Program-made: the position numbers and the translations under genes
Source: Clostridia bacterium
Lineage (GTDB): Bacteria; Bacillota; Clostridia; Oscillospirales; Acutalibacteraceae
Direction of reading: 5' to 3'
Assembly (NCBI GenBank): GCA_017380615.1
Contig: JAFODQ010000078.1
Span: forward strand, 1-37,114
Length of the DNA: 37,114 bases
Notes under the pieces: generated by a model
The model's database searches: none
The model's input: the letters and a program-made list of their open reading frames with translations, nothing else
Told to the model about the DNA's origin: nothing
Shown here: positions 1-7,577 of the stretch, piece by piece
Position numbering within the stretch: the stretch's first letter is position 1
How the letters are laid out: each line of letters opens with the position of its first letter

Positions 1-2
1 AT

Positions 3-112
3 TGAAATCTTCGATTTCAGTGTTATTTTATTCGCATAAAACTGTCCGAAGGACAATATCACAATGCGTAGCATTATATAACTGCGAAGCAATATCACTC
101 GCCGAAAGGCGA
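3..112. repeat. Array of very short hairpins with alternating spacers
   Basis: Five small perfect inverted repeats with 3-4 base loops follow one another: 3-19 (7-bp stem, TTC loop), 43-55 (TGTCC/GGACA, GAA loop), 63-75 (AATGC/GCATT, GTA loop), 83-91 (TGC/GCA, GAA loop) and 99-112 (TCGCC/GGCGA, GAAA loop). From the second stem on they are joined by 6-8 base spacers of two alternating types, ATAAAACT/ATATAACT and ATATCAC. A sixth, much longer stem at 120-148 follows after another ATAAAACT spacer. The stems differ in sequence while the spacers are conserved, so this is a designed-looking mosaic and not a simple tandem repeat. An open frame runs through it, but its translation follows the repeats and is not believed to be a gene. 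The array may continue beyond the left edge. Its function is unknown to me. Confidence 0.7.
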
Positions 113-148
113 ATAAAACTGCGTGAGTGTCCTCAGGACACTCACGCA
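113..148 (-). terminator. Rho-independent terminator after the oxidoreductase gene
   Basis: A perfect 13-bp stem (120-132 with 136-148, TCA loop) lies 13 bases past the stop of the leftward oxidoreductase gene. On the minus strand it is followed by GTTTTATT, a reasonable U-tract. On the plus strand no T-run follows. The stem is also the last and longest member of the mini-hairpin array, so the terminator seems to be part of that element. Confidence 0.65.
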
Positions 149-161
149 TTACGGGAGCATT

Positions 162-1439
162 TTATATTTCTACCATTTTTCCGCCATTTTCTCTTGATTT
201 GTCTGCGAGGAAAATGATTTTGTGACCCATAACGGAGTTGTGGATGGATGTGCAGGAAACAGATGGCTTTCCACCACCGATAAATTTCACAAAATCCTCC
301 ATAAGTCCTGTGTCACCGCCACCGTGACCCTCGTCAGGAACATGGGAAAGGTCAATTTTTGTTTCATTAAAATATGTTGATGGAGTGGGGTTGATTTCCT
401 TAAGGGTTACGAATTTATTTTCCATTTCGGCATAAATTTCACCCTTTGTGCCGATTACACGGAGAGTTCTTATGCTCTCGGCGCTTCCTCCTGTGAGGTT
501 ATGTGTGCCTGTGGCACCGCTCTTGAAATTAACCAGCACGCTCTGGTGGTCAACAACATCGTTTGAGCACTTATAGATGCACTTTCCGTAGTCGCTTTCC
601 ATAAGACTATTTCTGTAATCCTCATATGTAGGATTTTTGATGTGCTCAATGTTTCTCCAGATATAAACCTCCCAGTTATTTGGGTGGTCAAGGTAAAGTC
701 TTTTTGCACTGTAACGGCAGGTATCCACAAGGGGGCAATCCTCAAGACAGCGTGTACCTGCACCCTGGGGAGCGTTTTCCTCCCTGAACTGGAAACGAGT
801 GCCCACAGAGGAAACTGAAACAGGCTTATCCTCACCCATGAGCCATGTCATAATGTCTAAATCGTGGCAGCACTTTGCGAGAAGCATTGAGGTATGGCAT
901 TTCTTTGTGTTGCCCCACTTTCCTCTTACAAAAGAGGTTGATAAATGGTGATAGCTTACATTTTCAACAGTCTGGATGTTTATAACATCACCGATTCTGC
1001 CATCCATAATGAGATTTTTTACGGTGAGATAAACCTTGTTGTAACGAAGCACGTGGCAAATCATAACCTTACTGTTGTGCTCGTTTACCACAGCCATAAG
1101 GCGCTCAAGCTCATCATCATTTACAGCAAATGGCTTTTCAAGAAGCATATCGTAGCCTATTTCAAGAAGGGGAATTGCTGTTTCAACATGCTGCTCGTCC
1201 ATTGTGCCGTTAATAACAGCATCTGCAAATTTCGGCACAGCTGCAAGTGCCTGTGCACTTTCGAACACATGCTCCTCGGGTATATTGAACATCTCTTTTA
1301 CAGTGTTTCTGCGGAATTCGTCAAGCTCCGCTATACCCACAATCTGAATTTCATCAGGGTGAGCCTTTGCATATCCGGCGTATGCCATTGAACGGTGACC
1401 TGCACCGAGAATTATTGCTTTTACTGGGGAATTAGCCAT
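162..1439 (-). CDS. Gfo/Idh/MocA family oxidoreductase with a cysteine-rich insert
   Basis: The 425-residue protein has an N-terminal NAD(P)-binding Rossmann fold (LGAGHR near residues 11-16) and the family EKP motif (LLEKPFAV, 99-106), followed by the alpha/beta C-terminal domain with the HDLD segment near 192-195. Members oxidise or reduce hydroxyl groups of sugars, inositols or related compounds in the cytoplasm; the substrate cannot be read from sequence. Unusual is a central stretch with cysteines at 231, 235, 241, 287 and 291 (C-x3-C-x5-C and C-x3-C), which looks like a possible metal site. It is the last gene of a three-gene leftward unit, six bases after the GNAT gene, and is closed by the hairpin terminator at 113-148. 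The family is sure; the substrate is open. Confidence 0.9.
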   Translation of the reverse strand: MANSPVKAIILGAGHRSMAYAGYAKAHPDEIQIVGIAELDEFRRNTVKEMFNIPEEHVFESAQALAAVPKFADAVINGTMDEQHVETAIPLLEIGYDMLLEKPFAVNDDELERLMAVVNEHNSKVMICHVLRYNKVYLTVKNLIMDGRIGDVINIQTVENVSYHHLSTSFVRGKWGNTKKCHTSMLLAKCCHDLDIMTWLMGEDKPVSVSSVGTRFQFREENAPQGAGTRCLEDCPLVDTCRYSAKRLYLDHPNNWEVYIWRNIEHIKNPTYEDYRNSLMESDYGKCIYKCSNDVVDHQSVLVNFKSGATGTHNLTGGSAESIRTLRVIGTKGEIYAEMENKFVTLKEINPTPSTYFNETKIDLSHVPDEGHGGGDTGLMEDFVKFIGGGKPSVSCTSIHNSVMGHKIIFLADKSRENGGKMVEI

Positions 1440-1445
1440 TTTGTA

Positions 1446-2021
1446 TCACTTACCAAAAATATTTTTTGCCATAATAATTGCGTTTATCCTTTTGGAACAG
1501 ACCACTGTTTCAAAGCCCAAACGCTTATAGAAACGGATTGCACCGTCATTTTCTGCATCTGCAGTGAGCATAACGCCCTTGACCTGCCTTTTGTGAAGCT
1601 CAGTGAGAAGCTCATTTACAAGAAGCCCTCCGTAGCCCTTGTTCTGATATTCGGGGAGAATATCAATGTGGAGATGTGCAGGATATTTTCTTCCGAAAAA
1701 GCTGAAGGGAACGGGAAGAAACCAGGCTGATACACCATCCTTTTTGTAGATGCTGTAAATAGCAGGCACATCCTTTTTTCTGAAAACCTTGCGATAACGC
1801 TTATAGTCAGGCTCGCAGAGAATATAGCCCACGGGAGTGTCCGTATCATCTGCCAGAACAAAGCAGGTGTCTGTGCACTCTCTTATATAATATGTGGAGT
1901 AGGTTTTTGCTGTTGCCTCGCCGATAATATCGTTTGTTCGGGCAAGGTTACCTGCTGTCATTCTGCAGATATGCTCCACAGCCTTCATGTCGCTCTGCCT
2001 TGCAGGGCGTATTGTTGCCAT
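1446..2021 (-). CDS. GNAT family N-acetyltransferase
   Basis: The 191-residue protein is a single GNAT domain. The acetyl-CoA pyrophosphate-binding loop is visible as LPEYQNKGYGGLLVNEL (Q-x-x-G-x-G), and the C-terminal NDGAIRFYKRLGFE segment is the usual motif B/tail of the family. It transfers an acetyl group from acetyl-CoA to an amine; the acceptor is unknown. Its ATG overlaps the stop of the UPF0291 gene by one base and an AGGAG box lies within the end of that gene, so the two are translationally close. It probably shares the promoter at 2280-2308. Confidence 0.9.
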   Translation of the reverse strand: MATIRPARQSDMKAVEHICRMTAGNLARTNDIIGEATAKTYSTYYIRECTDTCFVLADDTDTPVGYILCEPDYKRYRKVFRKKDVPAIYSIYKKDGVSAWFLPVPFSFFGRKYPAHLHIDILPEYQNKGYGGLLVNELLTELHKRQVKGVMLTADAENDGAIRFYKRLGFETVVCSKRINAIIMAKNIFGK

Positions 2022-2242
2022 TATTGCTTGCTCCTGTTTGGCTTTTTGGAAATTCGTTCCTTTGTGCCATCGGGTCGTACAATGATTGTGGATTCAAGCT
2101 GACACTCAAGATTCCTTCTGAATGCCTTCACATATTCGGAGCGAAGAGCCTTCTGCTCAAGAGCCTCTTCCTGTGTGAGACCCTCAGCCTTTGCCTTGCG
2201 TGCAAGCTCATTTATTCTGTTGATTTTTTCTTGTGTAATCAT
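2021..2242 (-). CDS. UPF0291 (DUF896) small protein
   Basis: This 73-residue protein matches the DUF896/YnzC-type family: an N-terminal helical hairpin (INRINELARKAKAEGLT, then E-Q-x-LR-x-EY-x-x-xFR) and a basic tail after ESTIIVRPDG. The family is small, cytoplasmic and widespread in Bacillota; its function is not firmly established. The start is supported by an AGAGG box seven bases upstream of ATG. It is the first gene of the leftward unit that also carries the GNAT and oxidoreductase genes, with a consensus promoter about 30 bases upstream. Confidence 0.9.
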   Translation of the reverse strand: MITQEKINRINELARKAKAEGLTQEEALEQKALRSEYVKAFRRNLECQLESTIIVRPDGTKERISKKPNRSKQ

Positions 2243-2279
2243 AGCTTACCTCTTAGAAATATACTATAAAACAACCAGC

Positions 2280-2308
2280 ATTATATTATAAATAAATAAG
2301 AATGTCAA
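2280..2308 (-). promoter_or_regulatory. Consensus sigma-A promoter for the UPF0291 unit
   Basis: On the minus strand a perfect TTGACA (2303-2308) is followed, after exactly 17 bases, by a perfect TATAAT (2280-2285). The expected start site is near 2273, giving a leader of roughly 30 bases to the ATG at 2242. It sits just after the stop of the upstream lipoprotein gene. Confidence 0.85.
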
Positions 2309-2317
2309 TGAATATTC

Positions 2318-3301
2318 TCATATTCCTTTGCACTGAAAATCAGTCCATGCGCCGTCCTGCGAAAGCTGTCCGCCATTCCCGAAAACAGACCTTGCAGAGC
2401 TGTCATTTTTAAGGTAAATATCAAACCATTTTATAGCATAGCCTGAATATACACCCGGGTTTGTGGAGCAGGTTGTGTGAACACCGTCTTTAAGGGAAAC
2501 ATAAACAGCTGTGCCCTTACATGCATCGTACGCAGGCTTAACCCATCTCTCTGCACCAACAATCAGATCCTTTGTTCCGGTGAAGAAGAGTGTTGGTGTG
2601 GAAAGTGCCTCTGCCTCCTCCACAAAGTTACTTCCTGCAAGGGAAACAGCACATAAAATTCTTGAATCCTTGGCAGCAGCGTTAACGGAGCTTCTGCCAC
2701 CCTGTGAATGACCGAAAACACCAAGCTTGCTTGTGTTTACTTTATTGTAAAGAGCACTGTCGGGGTTGCTGTTTTCAGAAATGATGAAATCAAGAGAAGC
2801 AATCTGTGCTGTGCCGTCAGCAGACATTGTTTCCTTGTTTGCAACAACAATGTATCCACCCTCGGCAATTTCTCTGAGAAGGCTTTCATAGATTGTGTAT
2901 GAAAAGCCTGTGCCGTTTGCCCATGAAATAACGGGAAGGGGAGTGCTGCTTGCATTTATGCTGTTCGGATAATAAACAGATTGTTCGACACCCTTATATG
3001 TTGCCTTGTAATTGCTCACACCTGTGGTGGGCTTAGGTGCTTCGGTTGGAGCCTGAGTCGGTGCCTGTGTCTGGGACTCGGTTGAAGCCTGAGTCGTTGC
3101 TTGTGTCTGAGGCTCGGTTGTGGGTGGAGTCACAACAGCAGCATCTGTTACCCATTCGCTGTGATATTCGGTTGGAGCGAAGGTTGTTTCGGGTGATGAG
3201 CTTTCGGTTGTGATGTCATCACCCTTTTTGCCACAAGCAGAAAAGGTGAACACAAGGCTCAAAACAAGGATAACCGCAAATATTTTCTTCATAGATTTCA
3301 T
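2318..3301 (-). CDS. Lipoprotein with alpha/beta-hydrolase domain (esterase/lipase-like)
   Basis: The predicted 327-residue protein starts with a lipoprotein signal (KK, hydrophobic stretch, FSAC with the lipid-modified Cys at 23), so it should be anchored outside the membrane. Residues 30-93 are a T/Q/P/S/E-rich spacer with repeated TQA/TEA units. The rest is an alpha/beta hydrolase: nucleophile elbow GHSQGG with Ser199, likely Asp245 (GTKDLIVG) and His275 (DGVHTT). The fold resembles the chlorophyllase/PET-hydrolase-like family; the ester substrate is unknown. ATG at 3301 is chosen because GAGGAGG lies seven bases upstream; a TTG two codons earlier would overlap that site. It follows the GH43 gene by about 30 bases and is probably in the same unit. 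Confidence 0.85.
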   Translation of the reverse strand: MKSMKKIFAVILVLSLVFTFSACGKKGDDITTESSSPETTFAPTEYHSEWVTDAAVVTPPTTEPQTQATTQASTESQTQAPTQAPTEAPKPTTGVSNYKATYKGVEQSVYYPNSINASSTPLPVISWANGTGFSYTIYESLLREIAEGGYIVVANKETMSADGTAQIASLDFIISENSNPDSALYNKVNTSKLGVFGHSQGGRSSVNAAAKDSRILCAVSLAGSNFVEEAEALSTPTLFFTGTKDLIVGAERWVKPAYDACKGTAVYVSLKDGVHTTCSTNPGVYSGYAIKWFDIYLKNDSSARSVFGNGGQLSQDGAWTDFQCKGI

Positions 3302-3331
3302 TTCCAAACCTCCTCATTTTTAAAAAAGGGA

Positions 3332-4273
3332 TTATATATGGTCGGGGTATCTTTCGATTGTGATTTTACCGTCTGCAACATGCATTTTTGCAATACGTGC
3401 ATTTCGTCTGTCACCATTGAGACCGTCTGCCTCGGTGTTTCTTGCGTGGTAAACGCAATAGTACTGACCATCAACCTTGATAACACTGTTGTGGCCCGTG
3501 CCCTCTTCCCACTCGTTGCTTCTGAGAAGTGGAGCGTATGTATTTTCATCGGGCATTTTCTGAAATTTAACCTTTCTCAAATCCTGCTCGGTGGTCTTAG
3601 CAGCAGCATAGCCTACGAAATATGTTTCATCCTCATATCTTCCGCCACTGTACATAAGGTATTGCCATTCACCCTCCTGAAACCAGAAAGCACCTTCAAG
3701 AGTGTGCCAGTGCTGTCCCTGTTTGTATCTGTTTCTGCAAAAGATTTCTTCATCAATGGAAGCGAGCAGCACCACGGTTGGCTCACCCTCAAGGGTGAAT
3801 GGGTCCTTCATTTTCTGCACAACAATGTGTGTACCGATTCTTTCACCCTCAAAGGTATTTGGTGAATAGAAGAGGAAGAGGCCTGCTTGAGTTTTTACAA
3901 TGTGGGAGTCAATGCTGAAGGGGTGAGCAATCTGACCTGCTAATTCAAAGGGGCCCATTGGCGTGTCGCTCACTGCCACATGCATTGCCTGATGGTGACC
4001 GCCCTGGTCAGGCACATCCTCATAATATTCAAAAGAAAAATACATATAAAATTTTCCGTCAAGCTCAATGACGCTTGGTGCCCAGAAATGGTCTCTGCCC
4101 TCAAGTGTGAAAATCTGACCCTCGAATTTCCACTCTCCAAGAAGTGTGTCGCAGGAATAACCGTAAAGTCCGTCATCGCCTGTGGTATAGATATAATATC
4201 TGCCCTTGTGCTCAATAATAAAAGGGTCAGCCTGACCGATATAATTGTTTTTGTCAATCTTCAATAACTGCAT
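3332..4273 (-). CDS. Glycoside hydrolase family 43 protein (cytoplasmic)
   Basis: The 313-residue protein is a single GH43 five-bladed beta-propeller. The three acidic residues of the family are visible: Asp16 (QADPFII, general base), Asp122 (FSIDSHIV, pKa modulator) and Glu193 (TLEGAFWF, general acid). There is no signal peptide, so it should act on imported oligosaccharides, for example arabinofuranosides or xylosides; the exact linkage cannot be told. The ATG has AAGGAG seven bases upstream. It lies 126 bases after ygiQ; I found no convincing promoter in that gap, so it may be read from the upstream unit. The lipoprotein hydrolase follows closely. Confidence 0.88.
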   Translation of the reverse strand: MQLLKIDKNNYIGQADPFIIEHKGRYYIYTTGDDGLYGYSCDTLLGEWKFEGQIFTLEGRDHFWAPSVIELDGKFYMYFSFEYYEDVPDQGGHHQAMHVAVSDTPMGPFELAGQIAHPFSIDSHIVKTQAGLFLFYSPNTFEGERIGTHIVVQKMKDPFTLEGEPTVVLLASIDEEIFCRNRYKQGQHWHTLEGAFWFQEGEWQYLMYSGGRYEDETYFVGYAAAKTTEQDLRKVKFQKMPDENTYAPLLRSNEWEEGTGHNSVIKVDGQYYCVYHARNTEADGLNGDRRNARIAKMHVADGKITIERYPDHI

Positions 4274-4399
4274 ATAATTCTCCTTTGGTGATGATTTTTT
4301 GTTTTTATAACTTACAGGAGCTTTTTCTTGCGAAAGCTTAAACTGTCCGGAAGTGAAGCGTTCGCAGGGTGCTCATTCCTGACCTGAAATGTCCTGTCC

Positions 4400-6295
4400 T
4401 TATCTTCTTCTCCCTCTGCCTTGGGCTGGCTTCTTTTTGCCTTGATTGACAGGCTTTTTCTTCTTTGCCTGTTCAACTCTGTCCTTGTAAGAAGGTTTAA
4501 CAAGACACTTTTTGTCATAGCCTATAAGATCCTCACGGTGGCATTTCCTGAGAGCAAGTCTCACAAGGTCTGCATTTTTAGGGTCACCACACTGAAGGAG
4601 TGCTCTCTGCATCCGTTTTTCATCGGGAGATTTTGGCACATATACCTCCTTCATGGTGAATGGGTCAAGTCCCGTGTAGAACATAACTGTTGAAGCTGTG
4701 CCGGGGGTTGGGTAATAGTCCTGTACCTGCTCAGGATTGTAATTCCATCGCTTTATATACTCTGCAAGCTTTACAGCATCGGAAAGTGTGCTTCCCGGAT
4801 GGCTGCTCATAAGATACGGAACAAGATATTGCTCAAGACCAAAGCTCTTTGTGAGCTCAAAATATCTGTCCTTAAACCTTTCATATACTTTGAAGCTGGG
4901 CTTTCCCATAAGAGACAGCACATTCTGTGAGCAATGCTCTGGAGCAACCTTCAGCTGACCACTTACATGGTCCTTGACAAGCTTTTTGAAGAAGGCGTTG
5001 CCTGAAGGTGTTTTATCTGCAAGAAGGTAATCGAATCTTATTCCTGAACGGATGAAAACCTTTTTGATTTTTGGTATTTTTTCAATCTCCTCAAGGAGTC
5101 TGATATATTCACTGTGGTCTGCCTTGAGATTTTTACACGGCTCGGGAGCAAGGCACTTCTTGTTGGGGCAAACACCACTTTTGAGCTGTTTTTCACAAGC
5201 AGGACCACGGAAATTCGCAGTTGGTCCACCCACATCATTGATATATCCCTTGAAGCCCTTCATTTCTGTGAGAAGCTTAGCCTCCTCAACCACACTTTCA
5301 ATGCTTCTTGAACGGACACTTCTGCCCTGGTGGAAGGCAAGTGCACAGAAATTGCACCCACCGAAGCAGCCTCGGTTGTGGGTAAGGGAGAATTGCACCT
5401 CGGTAATTGCAGGCACACCACCCATTTTCTCATATGATGGATGATAATTTCTCATATATGGCAATGCATAGACCTCATCGAGCTCGTCCTGCTCAAGTGG
5501 TGGCATTGGTGGATTCTGCACAAGCATTTTATCACCATAATATTCCACAAGAGCCTTGCCATAGCAGGAATCCTGGTTTTTATACTGCACAGCAAATGCC
5601 TGCGCGTAATATTTTTTGTCATTTCTGAGCTTATCCCAATCCCATTCGCCACAATGGTCAAAGTGGATTTTATCTCCTCTGTCACCAAGCCACACTGTAC
5701 CTCGCACATCACGGATTTTGCTTACGGGCACACCCTTATCAAGAAGGGAAGCAATTTTTCTGATAATGTTTTCACCCATACCGTAGGTGAGCAGGTCTGC
5801 CCCTGAGGAAATGAGAAGACTCTCCATTACGCAATCATCCCAATAATCATAGTGGGCAAACCTGCGAAGAGATGCCTCCAGACCACCAAGAATAATTGGA
5901 GAATCGGGGTAGGCTTCACGGATAAGGCGTGAATATACTGTGCAGGCTCTGTCGGGACGAAGACCGAATTTTCCACCGGGGGAATAATAGTCATAGCTTC
6001 TTTTTCTTTTTGCAACAGAATAATGTGCAACCATGGAATCAATGTTGCCTGCAGAAACAAGGAAGCCGAGACGAGGCTTGCCAAAGCGTGTGAAATCCTT
6101 TGTAGAATGGAAATCGGGCTGTGCAAGAAATGCCACATTGAACCCCTGCGCCTCAAGCACACGAGTTATAATGGAAGCGCCGAAGGAGGGGTGGTCAACG
6201 TATGCATCGCCACACACATAGACAAAATCCACCTCTGCCCAGCCTCTCTCTTCAACCTCTTTGGCTGTTATTGGTAAAAAATCTGTACCTTTCAT
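4400..6295 (-). CDS. YgiQ family radical SAM protein
   Basis: The 631-residue protein has the layout of the YgiQ/UPF0313 family: an N-terminal B12-binding-like domain (GDAYVDHPSFG, followed by the GGLEASLRRFAHYDYW segment), then a radical SAM core with C310-x3-C314-x2-C317 (RGCFGGCNFC) holding the 4Fe-4S cluster, and a C-terminal region rich in Cys (CPNKKC, CLAPEPC). It ends in a Lys/Arg-rich tail. The biochemical role of the family is not settled. Its start lies ten bases after the HAD phosphatase gene, with GAGAG as ribosome binding site, so both are likely co-transcribed from the promoter at 7014-7042. Confidence 0.93.
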   Translation of the reverse strand: MKGTDFLPITAKEVEERGWAEVDFVYVCGDAYVDHPSFGASIITRVLEAQGFNVAFLAQPDFHSTKDFTRFGKPRLGFLVSAGNIDSMVAHYSVAKRKRSYDYYSPGGKFGLRPDRACTVYSRLIREAYPDSPIILGGLEASLRRFAHYDYWDDCVMESLLISSGADLLTYGMGENIIRKIASLLDKGVPVSKIRDVRGTVWLGDRGDKIHFDHCGEWDWDKLRNDKKYYAQAFAVQYKNQDSCYGKALVEYYGDKMLVQNPPMPPLEQDELDEVYALPYMRNYHPSYEKMGGVPAITEVQFSLTHNRGCFGGCNFCALAFHQGRSVRSRSIESVVEEAKLLTEMKGFKGYINDVGGPTANFRGPACEKQLKSGVCPNKKCLAPEPCKNLKADHSEYIRLLEEIEKIPKIKKVFIRSGIRFDYLLADKTPSGNAFFKKLVKDHVSGQLKVAPEHCSQNVLSLMGKPSFKVYERFKDRYFELTKSFGLEQYLVPYLMSSHPGSTLSDAVKLAEYIKRWNYNPEQVQDYYPTPGTASTVMFYTGLDPFTMKEVYVPKSPDEKRMQRALLQCGDPKNADLVRLALRKCHREDLIGYDKKCLVKPSYKDRVEQAKKKKPVNQGKKKPAQGRGRRR

Positions 6296-6305
6296 AAATG
6301 CACTC

Positions 6306-6974
6306 TCAATCTAATATGTCTAACAGCTCTTTAACTGTTTCAATCTGAATTTCGGGCTTCTCAACCTCGGGATAAATCCATGTTCCTGTGGTTTTCACCC
6401 AAACGGGCACAAAGCCTGCTCTGCGGGAGCCATCCACATCAAAAAGGGGATGGTCGCCTACAAACATCATTTCTTTTGCAGGGATTTTAAGGGAATCACA
6501 CACAATATTGAAAATTTCGGTCTGAGGCTTTCTGTATGGTGTTTCGCCACTGTAAACAATGCAATCGAAATAATCCTTAATGCCGAGAAGCTCCAGCTTT
6601 TTTTGCTGAAGAATCTTCTCACCATTTGTAATAAGACCGATTTTGTAACCACGGCTACGAAGCTCCTGAAGAACAGGTATTGTAAACGGAAATTTCACAG
6701 CAACAAGGTGGAAAAATGAGAGAAGAGCAGCTTCATATTCTTCAAAGGATGGCTCCTCTGCGAAGATGTTACACTTAAGAAGATGAGCGTGTATTTCCTT
6801 CCAGCCATGATGTACAAAGTTTTTGTCTGCCCAAATGAGCTCCCGGGCAAAATAATCGTCTGTAACCCGGGGGTTAATTCTGAATTTTTCTCGGAAAAGA
6901 GGGATGCAGAGCTTTAATGTTTCATATCTGTCAAAAAGAGTATGGTCAAGGTCAAAAACAACTGCCTTCAGCAA
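6306..6974 (-). CDS. HAD family hydrolase (phosphatase, PGP-like)
   Basis: The protein is a haloacid dehalogenase superfamily phosphatase. Motif I is VVFDLDHTLFD (Asp8 and Asp10 from the chosen start), the threonine/serine motif is GLITNG, and motif IV is MFVGDHPLFDVDGSRRAG. A helical cap lies between motifs I and II. The substrate is unknown; relatives dephosphorylate small phosphometabolites. I place the start at TTG 6974 because an AAGGGGGG box precedes it by six bases, whereas an ATG ten codons upstream has no such box. It is the first gene of a leftward unit with ygiQ. Confidence 0.88.
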   Translation of the reverse strand: MLKAVVFDLDHTLFDRYETLKLCIPLFREKFRINPRVTDDYFARELIWADKNFVHHGWKEIHAHLLKCNIFAEEPSFEEYEAALLSFFHLVAVKFPFTIPVLQELRSRGYKIGLITNGEKILQQKKLELLGIKDYFDCIVYSGETPYRKPQTEIFNIVCDSLKIPAKEMMFVGDHPLFDVDGSRRAGFVPVWVKTTGTWIYPEVEKPEIQIETVKELLDILD

Positions 6975-7013
6975 AAAAATCCCCCCTTGCAAATCAATGC
7001 ACATATATATTTA

Positions 7014-7042
7014 ATTATATCATATACAATTATATAATTCAA
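7014..7042 (-). promoter_or_regulatory. Sigma-A promoter for the HAD-ygiQ unit
   Basis: On the minus strand TTGAAT (7037-7042) and TATAAT (7014-7019) are separated by 17 bases, and TGA directly precedes the -10 box (extended -10). The start site should be near 7007, about 30 bases upstream of the TTG start at 6974. Confidence 0.75.
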
Positions 7043-7048
7043 TAAGAG

Positions 7049-7079
7049 AAAGCCAACACAGAAAACCTGTGCTGGCTTT
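7049..7079 (-). terminator. Probable terminator after the mutarotase gene
   Basis: Arms 7049-7061 and 7067-7079 form a 13-bp stem with a five-base loop. In minus-strand RNA the one imperfect position is a G-U pair; in plus-strand RNA it would be an A-C mismatch, which favours use by the leftward mutarotase transcript. The T-tract after it (CTCTTATT) is weak. Confidence 0.55.
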
Positions 7080-7116
7080 GATTTTGAATTTTTACTTGTT
7101 AAGCAATGACAGCTTA

Positions 7117-7542
7117 TCAGTCTGTCACAACACCCTTTTTAAGGATAATGTTTGCATAAAGTGCCATTTCACTTGTGGCAATGATTGCATAAGCATCCTT
7201 TGCTCTGTCATAGAAAGCAAATCTCTCGATCTGGCTCATTTCTGTTGCGCCATTGTGCTTATCAACGATTTCCTGATACTCTGCCCAGATTGTTGGTGTG
7301 GGGTCGCCCTTTGTTGTCTGCATGAGCATAACAGGACTGTCCACATAAGTGTCAAGAGGGAAGAGCTGAAGAATTGCATCAAGAAGCTCCGGCACATTGT
7401 GACCGTCACATCTGATAAGTCTCTGTGCATTGCTTGCAGCAGGGAAGTTACCGTCACCGATAACGATTTCGTCTCCATGGCCCATTTCATCAAGAATCTT
7501 GAGAAGCTCGGGGCTGATAATGTTGGGTATACCTTTTAACAT
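7117..7542 (-). CDS. fucU: FucU/RbsD family mutarotase
   Basis: The 141-residue protein matches the RbsD/FucU family, decameric cytoplasmic enzymes that interconvert anomers of fucose or ribose. The catalytic region GHGDEIVIGDGNFPAAS holds His22, and the C-terminal part (SQIERFAFYDRAKDAYAIIATSE, given in two parts: SQIERFAFYD and RAKDAYAIIATSE) is FucU-like. Fucose is favoured over ribose by this motif and length, but this is not proven. The start at ATG 7542 has AAGGAG eight bases upstream. The frame stays open for 35 more codons into the 115-bp repeat; that extension is not part of the family. I see no other fucose catabolism genes nearby. Confidence 0.85.
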   Translation of the reverse strand: MLKGIPNIISPELLKILDEMGHGDEIVIGDGNFPAASNAQRLIRCDGHNVPELLDAILQLFPLDTYVDSPVMLMQTTKGDPTPTIWAEYQEIVDKHNGATEMSQIERFAFYDRAKDAYAIIATSEMALYANIILKKGVVTD

Positions 7543-7577
7543 AACAAATATCTCCTTTTTATGCTTTTCCGATATTT

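Noticed and set aside
3-148. CRISPR array or tRNA-like structure
   Set aside because: Spacers are constant and stems vary, and no cloverleaf can be drawn.
2-217. Plus-strand open frame of 71 codons at the left edge
   Set aside because: It is created by the mini-hairpin array and the antisense of the oxidoreductase end; no ribosome binding site or family resemblance.
4320-4395. Possible degenerate remnant of the mini-hairpin array between ygiQ and the GH43 gene
   Set aside because: It shares only the short word AAACTGTCCG and a few GAA-loop-like motifs with the left-edge array; too little to support.
7069-7539. 156-codon plus-strand open frame opposite the mutarotase gene
   Set aside because: The opposite strand encodes a recognisable FucU/RbsD protein with a proper start; this frame is its shadow.
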